A stretch of DNA of 7,737 nt. Source: Candidatus Nesterenkonia stercoripullorum (GTDB lineage Bacteria > Actinomycetota > Actinomycetes > Actinomycetales > Micrococcaceae). Both the position numbers and the translations under genes were made by a program. Under the pieces are notes generated by a model. That model did not search any database. It saw nothing but the letters and a program-made list of their open reading frames with translations, and was not told the DNA's origin. Positions 1 through 6,341 of the stretch are shown piece after piece. The first letter of the stretch is position 1. Each line of letters begins with the position of its first letter. The stretch spans positions 1 through 7,737 of the forward strand of contig DXGD01000477.1 of the NCBI GenBank assembly GCA_019114115.1, given 5' to 3'.

Positions 1-2
1 GC

Positions 3-848
3 CTGAGCGCGCGCTCAGCCGGTCGGGTGCTGGCTGCGGTGCGTGGTCTGCACAAGTACTGGGCGCTGGAACGCGTGACCGCCCATGACCCGGCAGCCCG
101 GGTGACTCCACCCAAAGCAGGGGACTCCTTGCCCAAAGCGCTCACTGTCGAGGAAGTCCTCGCGCTGCTCGAAGCGCCCAGCCGCTCGACCGCCCTGGGC
201 CTTCGGGACCGTGCGCTGCTGGAGCTGCTCTACGCCACGGGCGCCCGGGTGAGCGAAGCTGTCGGCCTCGACGTCGACGACCTGCACAGGCTGGCGCAGA
301 AGGCTGCGCACGCTGCGCCGTCCGGCACAGATGGTGCCGCGCCCAGTCCCGAAGGCGCGGCTGCCAGTCCGGGGAGTGGCGCTGGAGGGGCAGCCACGGC
401 CACTGACGATGGACTCCTGGTGGTGCGGGTCACGGGCAAGGGCGCCAAGCAGCGGCTCGTCCCGATGGGCCGCTATGCCCAGCAGGCGGTGGCCGACTAC
501 CTGACTGCCGGTCGTCCCGCTCTGGCGGAGTCGGCCGCTGCCGCGAAACGGGCCGCTTCTCCGGCGCTCTTCCTGAACCAGCGCGGCGGCCGGCTGTCCC
601 GGCAGTCGGCCTGGACGATCCTGCAGAACCATGCCGCGGCGGCAGGGATCGCCCACGAAGTCTCGCCGCATACGCTGCGGCACTCCTGCGCGACCCACAT
701 GCTCGAAGGCGGCGCGGGCATCCGGACAGTGCAGGAGATGCTGGGCCATGCCTCGGTGACCACCACGCAGATCTACACGCGGGTCACCGCCGAAGCCCTG
801 GCCGAGAGCTATATCGCGGCCCACCCGCGGGCGCTGGGGCCGTCATGA
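3..848 (+). CDS. xerD: XerD-type tyrosine recombinase, 5' end missing
   Basis: Site-specific tyrosine recombinase of the XerC/XerD family, which resolves chromosome dimers at dif during division. The frame stays open to the left window edge, and the residues before the GTG at 27 (SARSAG...) already match the family, so the gene is 5'-truncated and that GTG is not the true start. Counting from the GTG as residue 1, the catalytic set is complete: R74 (ATGARVSE), K138 (VTGKGAK), H215 and R218 (HTLRHS), H241 (LGHAS) and the nucleophile Y250 (QIYTRV). The linker (DPAARVTPP...LPKAL) and the AHPRAL tail resemble actinobacterial XerD more than XerC. It is odd in having about 40 extra residues between R74 and K138, rich in Ala, Gly, Ser and Pro (about 90-128). 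The stop overlaps the next gene by 4 bp. A XerC or phage-type integrase is less likely, since no phage genes are present. Confidence 0.9.
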   Translation: MSARSAGRVLAAVRGLHKYWALERVTAHDPAARVTPPKAGDSLPKALTVEEVLALLEAPSRSTALGLRDRALLELLYATGARVSEAVGLDVDDLHRLAQKAAHAAPSGTDGAAPSPEGAAASPGSGAGGAATATDDGLLVVRVTGKGAKQRLVPMGRYAQQAVADYLTAGRPALAESAAAAKRAASPALFLNQRGGRLSRQSAWTILQNHAAAAGIAHEVSPHTLRHSCATHMLEGGAGIRTVQEMLGHASVTTTQIYTRVTAEALAESYIAAHPRALGPS

Positions 849-2167
849 GCGAGGAACTGCTGCGCAGTGGCGCGTGGGTCCGTCCGCCGGCCACCCGCGA
901 TCAGATCCGGTACGACGTCGTCCTGGCTGTGGTGCTCTTCGCGCTGAGCGTGCTGTCGATGACGCTGCTCCGGGCTGCAGGCGGCTCGGGAGCAGGGGAG
1001 GCCCCGGAGACCTGGGTATCGGTCGTGTGCCTGGGTGCGATGATCCTGCCGCTGTCGCTGCGCCGTCGCTTTCCAGCCGCCGTCACAGTGGTGACGTGCG
1101 GGGTTTTCATCGTGGCGGTGGAGTTCGGCGTGCCGGAGGTGGTGGTGCTCAGCATCGCATGCTTCCTGGCACTGTATACCTTGGGCGCCTGGGGCCGGAG
1201 CCGGAGACTGGCCCAGATCGTGCGCTGGTCCGTGATCGCGGCCATGGGGCTGTGGCTCGTGCTCAACTTCGTCAGGGTCGACATGTTCGGCAGCGGCGAG
1301 CAGGCCGAGGACGGTGAAGGCCTGGCGCGCTTGGCGCTAGGCAGCGCAGAACTGGCCACGATGCTCTATACGCTGCTGATCAATGTGCTGTTCTTCGCCG
1401 GTGCGATCTGGTTCGGGCACCGCGCCTGGGTCGCGGCACGCGACCAGGCCCTGATCCGCGAGCAAGCGGAGCGCCTGCGCCAGGAGCAGCGCAGGGTCGC
1501 GGCTCAGGCTGTGGTCCTGGAACGGTTGCGCATCGCGCGTGAGCTGCACGACGCCGTCGCCCATCACGTCTCCGTCATGGGCGTGCAGGCCGCGGCCGCC
1601 CGGCTCACGCTGAGATCCGACGCCGAGAGCGCCGAGCAGGCGATCCGCCACGTCGAGGATTCCGCGCGCAGCACAGTGGGTGAGCTGTATCAGCTGCTAG
1701 GCGCCTTGCGTGATGAGGACGCCGGCGCCGAGCAGACTGGAGGGCCCGCTGCGGAGCTGGGCGTGGAGACGATTCCGCAGCTCATCGAGGACGCTCGCCG
1801 CGCGGGGATGAGCGTGGCCTGGCATGTCGTCGGTGAGCCGTGCGATCTCCCGCCCCTGGTGCAGCTGAACCTGTACCGCATTGTGCAGGAGGCCCTGACC
1901 AACGTCCGCAAACATGCCGGGGAGCACGCGCATGCCGATGTGAGGCTGCGCTACGGTACCCAAGCCGTAGAAGCGGAGATCACCGACGACGGCTCCGGCC
2001 GGCGTGCCGCGCCGACCGGTGCCGAAGCGGACACCCGGCATCGCCACGGCCTCAACGGGATGCGCGAACGCGCTCGGAGCAGCGGCGGGACACTCCAAGC
2101 CGGGCCTCGGGAGAAACACGGGTTCCTCGTGCTGGCCAGTTTCCCCTATTCCCTGGAGAGGATCTGA
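845..2167 (+). CDS. Sensor histidine kinase, DesK/NarL type (HisKA_3)
   Basis: Membrane sensor kinase of 440 residues that should phosphorylate the response regulator encoded next. About six hydrophobic segments are visible (roughly 23-43, 57-71, 78-92, 98-116, 125-143, 171-190), with little extracellular sequence except an acidic stretch near 146-168. A charged, probably coiled-coil linker (192-228) leads to the HisKA_3 dimerisation domain, whose phospho-acceptor is H235 in [13 protein letters not shown]. The HATPase_c domain follows with the N-box N353 ([11 protein letters not shown]), the G1 motif DDGSG (381-385) and the G2 motif HGLNGM (401-406). All key residues are present. The ATG lies in an ATGA overlap with the recombinase stop and has only a weak GGGG (836-839) upstream, so translation is probably coupled. 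The ligand cannot be told from sequence; the small external surface suggests a membrane-borne or intramembrane signal. Confidence 0.92.
   Translation: MSEELLRSGAWVRPPATRDQIRYDVVLAVVLFALSVLSMTLLRAAGGSGAGEAPETWVSVVCLGAMILPLSLRRRFPAAVTVVTCGVFIVAVEFGVPEVVVLSIACFLALYTLGAWGRSRRLAQIVRWSVIAAMGLWLVLNFVRVDMFGSGEQAEDGEGLARLALGSAELATMLYTLLINVLFFAGAIWFGHRAWVAARDQALIREQAERLRQEQRRVAAQAVVLERLRIARELHDAVAHHVSVMGVQAAAARLTLRSDAESAEQAIRHVEDSARSTVGELYQLLGALRDEDAGAEQTGGPAAELGVETIPQLIEDARRAGMSVAWHVVGEPCDLPPLVQLNLYRIVQEALTNVRKHAGEHAHADVRLRYGTQAVEAEITDDGSGRRAAPTGAEADTRHRHGLNGMRERARSSGGTLQAGPREKHGFLVLASFPYSLERI
2155..2161 (+). promoter_or_regulatory. Ribosome binding site for the response regulator
   Basis: GGAGAGG lies inside the last codons of the kinase gene, 11 nt before the ATG at 2173. 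The open frame runs much further upstream inside the kinase gene, so this site, together with the family's normal N-terminus, decides the start. A second ATG directly follows at 2176 and is possible but has longer spacing. Confidence 0.6.
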
Positions 2168-2172
2168 AACCT

Positions 2173-2865
2173 ATGATGCCTGATCGGACCGTTCCCGAAG
2201 GCGGCGTCATCCGCGTCGTCCTCGTGGACGACCAGAAGCTGATGCGGGATGGGATCGCGACGATTCTCGGCAATGACCCAGGTATCGACGTCGTGGGCAG
2301 CGCCGCCGACGGGGCCGCGGCTCTGGAGGTCGTCACCAGCACCTCGCCAGATGTGGTGTGCATGGACGTCGAGATGCCGGTGATGGACGGGATCGAAGCC
2401 ACCAGGCGCATCTGCGCGGCGCCTGGCAGTCCGCAGGTGATCATGCTGACGACGTTCGACCGCGAGGACTATCTGCTGCGCGCGCTGCAGGCCGGCGCCG
2501 TGGGCTTCCTGCTCAAGACGGGATCGCCCGAGCAGCTGATCGCCGGGATCCGGACAGTGGCTGAGGGGGAAGGCCTCCTCGCGCCGGAGATGACCCGAGC
2601 ACTGATCAGGCACGCCGTCGAGAGCCTTGAGTCCCAGCCTGATGCAGCGGCTTCAGCCGTTGATGACCTGCTCAGCGCACGGGAACGAGATGTGCTGGTC
2701 CAGGTGGCCAAGGGGCTCTCCAACACGGAAATAGCGGAGCAGCTGTTCATCTCGGCGGCGACGGTGAAGACGCACATCTCCCACGTGCTGACGAAGCTGG
2801 ACCTGCGCAATCGTGCCCAGGCCGTCGCCTACGCCTACGAATCGGGGCTGATGGAACAGGGCTGA
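2173..2865 (+). CDS. NarL/LuxR-family response regulator
   Basis: Cytoplasmic DNA-binding regulator of 230 residues, the evident partner of the kinase just upstream (gap 5 nt). The receiver domain occupies about 13-130, with the acidic pair D19/D20, phospho-acceptor D65 (CMDVEMPVMDG), T93 and K115 (GFLLK). A linker of about 30 residues precedes the LuxR-type helix-turn-helix (about 166-226), seen in LSARERDVLVQVAKGLSN and the recognition region ISAATVKTHISHVLTKL. Length is normal for the family. By analogy with similar modules (for example NatK/NatR or LnrJK in Bacillus) it probably activates the adjacent transporter genes, but no operator can be proven here. The stop TGA at 2863-2865 lies in an imperfect 14-15 bp tandem repeat, so the last residues (SGLMEQG) are partly encoded by repeat units. 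The upstream extension of the frame into the kinase gene is not coding. Confidence 0.93.
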   Translation: MMPDRTVPEGGVIRVVLVDDQKLMRDGIATILGNDPGIDVVGSAADGAAALEVVTSTSPDVVCMDVEMPVMDGIEATRRICAAPGSPQVIMLTTFDREDYLLRALQAGAVGFLLKTGSPEQLIAGIRTVAEGEGLLAPEMTRALIRHAVESLESQPDAAASAVDDLLSARERDVLVQVAKGLSNTEIAEQLFISAATVKTHISHVLTKLDLRNRAQAVAYAYESGLMEQG

Positions 2866-2897
2866 TGGGACCGGAGCTGATGGGAACAGGGCTGAGG
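2847..2897 (+). repeat. Imperfect 14-15 bp tandem repeat over the regulator stop
   Basis: Units begin GCTGATGG at 2847, 2861 and 2876, and a degenerate GCTGAGG follows at 2891, giving spacings of 14, 15 and 15 nt. The first and third units both continue as GAACAGG; the second reads GACCGGA. The repeat holds the regulator stop codon and two ATG codons (2865, 2880) in frame with the downstream ATPase. Confidence 0.7.
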
Positions 2898-2918
2898 AAT
2901 CACCCGATCGGCCGATGC

Positions 2919-2944
2919 TTGCCTGAGGTGCAGCTTCCTAGACT
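2919..2944 (+). promoter_or_regulatory. Possible leaderless promoter for the ABC transporter genes
   Basis: A -10-like TAGACT (2939-2944) lies exactly 7 nt before the ATG at 2952, the spacing typical of actinobacterial leaderless genes in which transcription starts at the A of the start codon. A TTGCCT (2919-2924) could be a -35 element, but its 14-nt spacer is short. No well-spaced Shine-Dalgarno precedes this ATG; the GAAGG at 2946-2950 is too close. The prediction rests on sequence likeness alone. Confidence 0.4.
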
Positions 2945-2951
2945 CGAAGGC

Positions 2952-3863
2952 ATGCTACAACTCCACAGTATCAACCGGTCCTACGGAGACCACCAGGTTC
3001 TCCATGATGTCGGCTTCAGCGCCGGTCGCGGCAGGCTGACCGGCTTCGTCGGCGGTAACGGCGCGGGTAAGACCACCACGATGCGCATCATCCTGGGAGT
3101 CCTCAACGCCGACTCCGGGACCGTCGTCTTAGACGGTGAGCCCGTCGACGCCGGCTCACGACGGCGATTCGGCTACATGCCCGAAGAACGTGGGCTCTAC
3201 CCCAAGATGAGCGTGCTCTCCCAGGTGAGCTACCTGGCCAGGCTCCACGGCTTCGACCGGGAGGTGGCCGCCGAGCGGGCCGAGAGGCTGCTTGAACGGC
3301 TCGGCCTGGCCGAGCGCCGCAATGACCCGCTGCAGTCGCTCTCCCTGGGCAACCAGCAGCGCGTGCAGATCGCTGCTGCTCTGGTTCACGGTCCAGATGT
3401 GCTGGTGCTCGACGAGCCGTTCTCCGGGCTGGACCCCATGGCGGTCGACGTCGTCCTGGATGTTCTCACCGAGCAGGCGCGCAACGGCGCTATCGTCCTG
3501 TTCTCCTCGCATCAGCTCGACGTCGTGGAGCGGCTCTGCGACGACATCGTCATTATCGGCAAGGGCCGGATCCTGGCGTCGGGGGAAACCGAGGGGCTGC
3601 GCGAACAGCACGGCACCCGCCGATATGAGCTGCTCAGCGATGCGGACCTCGGCTGGGTTCGCGAGCAGCCCGGCGTCCAGACAGATGACTTCGAGGCAGG
3701 CAGGGTGATCTTCCGGTCCGAGGAGCCCATTGCGCAGCAGATCCTGAGCCGGGCGGTCCAGCAGGGTGCCGTCGAACGGTTCAGCCCGATACTGCCGAGC
3801 CTGAGCGAGATCTTCAAGGGAATGAGCGCATACGCCGCCGAGGGAGAGGACACCCCGCGATGA
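2952..3863 (+). CDS. ABC transporter ATP-binding protein, NatA-like
   Basis: Cytoplasmic ATPase subunit (303 residues) that should pair with the permease encoded next to form an ABC-2 type exporter. From the ATG at 2952 the order is: Walker A GGNGAGKT (34-41), Q-loop region near YMPEERGLYP (75-84), signature SLGNQQ (131-136), Walker B LVLDEP (151-156) with catalytic E155, D-loop SGLDP (158-162) and H-loop H187. The LSLGNQQRVQ signature and the EERGLYP stretch are characteristic of the NatA/YhaQ group; a C-terminal domain (about 220-303) follows, as in that group. I chose this start because MLQLHSINRSYG is the normal family N-terminus and because of the -10-like box 7 nt upstream. In-frame ATGs at 2865 and 2880 would add 29 or 24 atypical residues, although the one at 2865 overlaps the regulator stop and could be coupled to it. 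Codon 60 is TTA, rare in such high-GC DNA. Confidence 0.92.
   Translation: MLQLHSINRSYGDHQVLHDVGFSAGRGRLTGFVGGNGAGKTTTMRIILGVLNADSGTVVLDGEPVDAGSRRRFGYMPEERGLYPKMSVLSQVSYLARLHGFDREVAAERAERLLERLGLAERRNDPLQSLSLGNQQRVQIAAALVHGPDVLVLDEPFSGLDPMAVDVVLDVLTEQARNGAIVLFSSHQLDVVERLCDDIVIIGKGRILASGETEGLREQHGTRRYELLSDADLGWVREQPGVQTDDFEAGRVIFRSEEPIAQQILSRAVQQGAVERFSPILPSLSEIFKGMSAYAAEGEDTPR
3845..3850 (+). promoter_or_regulatory. Ribosome binding site for the ABC permease
   Basis: AGAGGA, within a longer purine run from 3841, lies 9 nt before the ATG at 3860. It supports that start, which overlaps the ATPase stop as ATGA. Confidence 0.65.
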
Positions 3864-5059
3864 CCACCCCGAATGCCCACGAGCACGCCACTGAGAACAC
3901 TCCCCGCGGGACAGCAGCGGCAGCTGCTGCCGGTCCAGGGGACGGCCCTGCGCCGCTGAACACATGGCAGGCCACGACGCTGGTCGCCGAGCGGGAGATC
4001 ACCACTCAGGTGCGCAGCAAGTCCTTCGTCATCGGTCTGATCATCACCCTGGTCCTGATCGTCGGCGGCATCGTCTTGACCAACGTGTTCGGCGGCAACG
4101 ACTCCGCATCCGATGTCGCCGTCGAATCCGGAATCGAGATCCCCGACGCCGCCCAGGAAGGCACTCCGCTGCCGGGTGCAAGCGGCATAGAGCCGGTGGA
4201 CGCCGCAGACCGCGAGAGCGCGGAGCAGATGCTGCGCGACGGCGAGGTGGAGGCCGCCATCGTCACGAACCCCGATCACCCCACCGGCATGACCGTGATA
4301 GGCCTCGACGCCGCTCCGGCCGATATCGCGCAGTCGCTCTCGGTGAGCCCGGACATCGAGGTCCTCGACCCCGGTGACCAGGACGAGGGCCTGCGGTTCA
4401 TCGTGGCGATCCTCTTCGGCCTGGTCTTCATGATCCTGTCCATGGGATCAGGCACGATGATCGTGCAGAACACCGTTCAGGAGAAGCAGTCCCGCATCGT
4501 GGAGATCCTGCTCTCCTCGATCTCCGCGCGGGCGCTGCTCGGAGGCAAGGTGCTGGGCAACTCCGTGATCGCGGTGGGCCAGGCCATCCTCTACGCGGCG
4601 GCCTCCGCCGGCGCGCTGCTGGTCATGGGCCAAGGCGGGCTGCTGGACACGCTGACCTGGCCGATGCTCTGGTTCGTGCTCTTCTTCGTCCCGGGATTCC
4701 TGCTGGTCGCCTCGATGTTCGCTGCCTCGGGCGCGCTGGTCTCGCGGCAGGAGGACGCCGGCTCAGTGATGACGCCCACGATGATGCTGGTCATGGCGCC
4801 ATACATGCTCGTCGTCTTCTTCAACACCAATACCACAGTGATGGCAGTGGCCTCCTACATCCCCTTCAGTGCGCCGGTGGCCATGCCGCTGCGGATGTTC
4901 TTCGGCGATGCCCAGTGGTTCGAGCCGCTGCTCGCGCTGGGGATCCTCTTGGCCACAGCGGCCCTGGTGATGCTGCTGGCTGCCCGGATCTACAGCCGCT
5001 CTCTGCTGCATACAGGGCAACGGATGAAGCTGACCTCCGCGTTGAGGGCGAAGGGCTGA
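3860..5059 (+). CDS. ABC-2 type permease, NatB-like
   Basis: Membrane subunit (399 residues) of the exporter whose ATPase is encoded immediately upstream with a 4-bp overlap. A poorly conserved Ala/Pro-rich N-terminus (1-34) is followed by TM1 (about 56-77), a large region that should lie outside the cell (about 78-178), and five more hydrophobic segments (about 179-203, 233-256, 266-290, 304-325, 355-376). The family hallmark EKQSRIVEILLSSISA (208-223), the cytoplasmic coupling region after TM2, marks it as ABC2_membrane_3/NatB type. NatAB of Bacillus expels sodium, whereas relatives expel antibiotics or lipopeptides, so the substrate is open. The outside region is strikingly acidic, with about 23 Asp/Glu, 3 Arg and no Lys in roughly 100 residues. 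Length is normal for the family. Regulation is probably through the adjacent two-component pair. Confidence 0.9.
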   Translation: MTTPNAHEHATENTPRGTAAAAAAGPGDGPAPLNTWQATTLVAEREITTQVRSKSFVIGLIITLVLIVGGIVLTNVFGGNDSASDVAVESGIEIPDAAQEGTPLPGASGIEPVDAADRESAEQMLRDGEVEAAIVTNPDHPTGMTVIGLDAAPADIAQSLSVSPDIEVLDPGDQDEGLRFIVAILFGLVFMILSMGSGTMIVQNTVQEKQSRIVEILLSSISARALLGGKVLGNSVIAVGQAILYAAASAGALLVMGQGGLLDTLTWPMLWFVLFFVPGFLLVASMFAASGALVSRQEDAGSVMTPTMMLVMAPYMLVVFFNTNTTVMAVASYIPFSAPVAMPLRMFFGDAQWFEPLLALGILLATAALVMLLAARIYSRSLLHTGQRMKLTSALRAKG

Positions 5060-5085
5060 GCAGTCAGCCCGCCTTGTGCCCCAGC

Positions 5086-5148
5086 CTGGTCTGCACGGTC
5101 AGGACTGCGCTGCGTGCTCAGGTCTGGTGTGCACCCTCAGGACTGCGC
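5086..5148. repeat. Two direct copies of a 25-bp intergenic sequence
   Basis: Copy one is 5086-5110 and copy two is 5124-5148, with a 38-nt period. They match at 22 of 25 positions, differing at the sixth, twelfth and thirteenth bases. Both end in TCAGGACTGCGC, and the end of copy two runs into the hairpin that starts at 5146. The repeat fills much of the gap between the convergent genes; no coding potential is evident. Confidence 0.65.
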
Positions 5149-5180
5149 GGAGCGCCCGGTGGTGACCCGGGCGCTCCGCG
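5146..5180. terminator. Probable bidirectional terminator hairpin
   Basis: A perfect 14-bp GC-rich inverted repeat (arms 5146-5159 and 5167-5180) with a 7-nt loop (5160-5166). It lies 87 nt after the permease stop and 15 nt after the prpC stop, between convergent genes, so it can serve both transcripts. No T-run follows on either side, as is common for hairpin terminators in high-GC actinobacteria. Confidence 0.7.
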
Positions 5181-5195
5181 GCGTCTGCCGCTCGT

Positions 5196-6341
5196 TCAGA
5201 GGCTCCGCTCGTCAGGACCGTTATAGGCGCTCAGCGGACGGATGAGCGAATTGTCGGCTCGCTGCTCCATCACATGGGCGCTCCAGCCGGTGATCCGCGA
5301 GGCGATGAACAGCGGAGTGAACATCTCGGTGTCGAAGCCCATCAGGTGGTAGGTGGGCCCGGCAGGGTAGTCGAGGTTCGGCTTGATGCCCTTGGCCTCG
5401 TCCATGGCGGCTTCGAGGCCGTCGTAGAGGCCCATGACCTCTCCGCGCCCATAGTGGGCGACCATCGAGTCCAGCGCACCGCGCATCGTGGGCACACGGG
5501 AGTCGCCGTTCTTGTACACGCGGTGCCCGAAGCCCATCACCTTCCGCTTCTCGGCCAGTGCCTGCTCCATCCACGCCTTGGAACGTGCCGCAGCGTCCTC
5601 GCGGCTCTCCTTCGGATCGATGCCGATCTCCTCGAAGGTATGCATCACCGCTTCATTCGCGCCACCGTGCAGCGGTCCCTTCAGGGCGCCGATCGCCGAG
5701 GTGATCGCGGAGTGCAGGTCAGCCAGCGTAGAGGTCACCACACGGGCGGTGAAGGTCGACGCGTTGAAGGAGTGCTCGGCGTAGAGCACCATGGACACGC
5801 GGAAGGCCTCGACGACTTCCGGGGCGGCCTCCTCGCCGAAGGTCATCCACAGGAAGTTCTGCGAATAGTCCAGGTCCTCGCGCGGCTCCACGAGCTCCAG
5901 GCCCCGGCGACGGCGCTGGTCATAAGCGACGACGGCGGGGAACGCGGCGAAGAGCTCTTTGGCCTTGCGAAGCTCTACCTCGGGGGAGGTATCACCAGCC
6001 TCGGGGTGGATCGCCCCGAGCACAGAGACTGCAGTGCGTCCGACGTCCATCGGGTGGGTGTCCGTGGGCAGGACGTCGATCGCGGTCTTGACCTCCTGAG
6101 CCAGCGCGCGGTGGCTGCGCTCGAAAGCGGTGAACTCATCGCGCTGCGCGGCCGTGGGCAGCTCACCATTCCACAGCAGCAGGGCAACCTCTTCGAAGGA
6201 GAGCTGCTGCGCGAGCTGCTGGACTGGGTAGCCGCGGTAGAGCAGCGAATTGCTCTCGGGATTGACCTTCGAGATCGCCGTGTAATCGGCGATGACGCCG
6301 TCTAGTCCCTTGTGAATCTCCTGCTGATTCTCCTGCGTCAT
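5196..6341 (-). CDS. prpC: 2-methylcitrate synthase (citrate synthase family)
   Basis: Condenses propionyl-CoA with oxaloacetate to give 2-methylcitrate and CoA, the entry step of the methylcitrate cycle in the cytoplasm. The 381-residue protein has the length of the short, gram-positive/PrpC group. The catalytic residues are present: H225 in GPLHGGANE, H273 in GFGHRVY and D324 in PNLDYPAGP. Also typical are the N-terminal KGLDGVIADYT and the C-terminal FTPLFIASRITGW. The citrate synthase fold alone cannot separate methylcitrate from citrate synthase, and such enzymes often have some activity with acetyl-CoA; the assignment rests on the neighbouring prpB and prpD. The ATG overlaps the prpB stop by 4 bp and has an excellent ribosome binding site. 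It is the last gene of the operon, with the hairpin 15 nt downstream. Confidence 0.93.
   Translation of the reverse strand: MTQENQQEIHKGLDGVIADYTAISKVNPESNSLLYRGYPVQQLAQQLSFEEVALLLWNGELPTAAQRDEFTAFERSHRALAQEVKTAIDVLPTDTHPMDVGRTAVSVLGAIHPEAGDTSPEVELRKAKELFAAFPAVVAYDQRRRRGLELVEPREDLDYSQNFLWMTFGEEAAPEVVEAFRVSMVLYAEHSFNASTFTARVVTSTLADLHSAITSAIGALKGPLHGGANEAVMHTFEEIGIDPKESREDAAARSKAWMEQALAEKRKVMGFGHRVYKNGDSRVPTMRGALDSMVAHYGRGEVMGLYDGLEAAMDEAKGIKPNLDYPAGPTYHLMGFDTEMFTPLFIASRITGWSAHVMEQRADNSLIRPLSAYNGPDERSL

Noticed and set aside
15..824. Long - strand open frame (269 codons) opposite xerD
   Set aside because: The + strand frame carries every tyrosine recombinase catalytic residue; the antisense frame shows no family features.
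3..848. Recombinase as integrase of a mobile element or part of a defence island
   Set aside because: No attachment-site repeats, excisionase, phage or transposase genes accompany it, and its sequence resembles chromosomal XerD.
1840..2172. Upstream extension of the response regulator frame inside the kinase gene
   Set aside because: The extension is Arg/Pro-rich, unlike any receiver-domain protein, and overlaps the ATPase domain of the kinase. The ATG at 2173 has a ribosome binding site and gives the family length.
2865..2951. Longer ABC ATPase starting at ATG 2865
   Set aside because: The extra 29 residues do not resemble a NatA N-terminus and are partly repeat-derived; 2952 fits the family. 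Translational coupling at 2865 remains possible, so this is only a preference.
3156..3965. Long - strand open frame (269 codons) opposite the ABC ATPase
   Set aside because: Antisense shadow of a gene with all ABC motifs intact; the translation is low in recognisable structure and has no supporting context.
5274..6305. Long + strand open frame (343 codons) opposite prpC
   Set aside because: It lies wholly antisense to a clearly conserved citrate-synthase-family gene. Its protein has no recognisable motif, and such frames arise from the high-GC codon pattern.
5196..6341. Housekeeping citrate synthase (gltA) instead of prpC
   Set aside because: Operon with prpB and prpD and the short family length favour methylcitrate synthase, although dual activity cannot be excluded from sequence.
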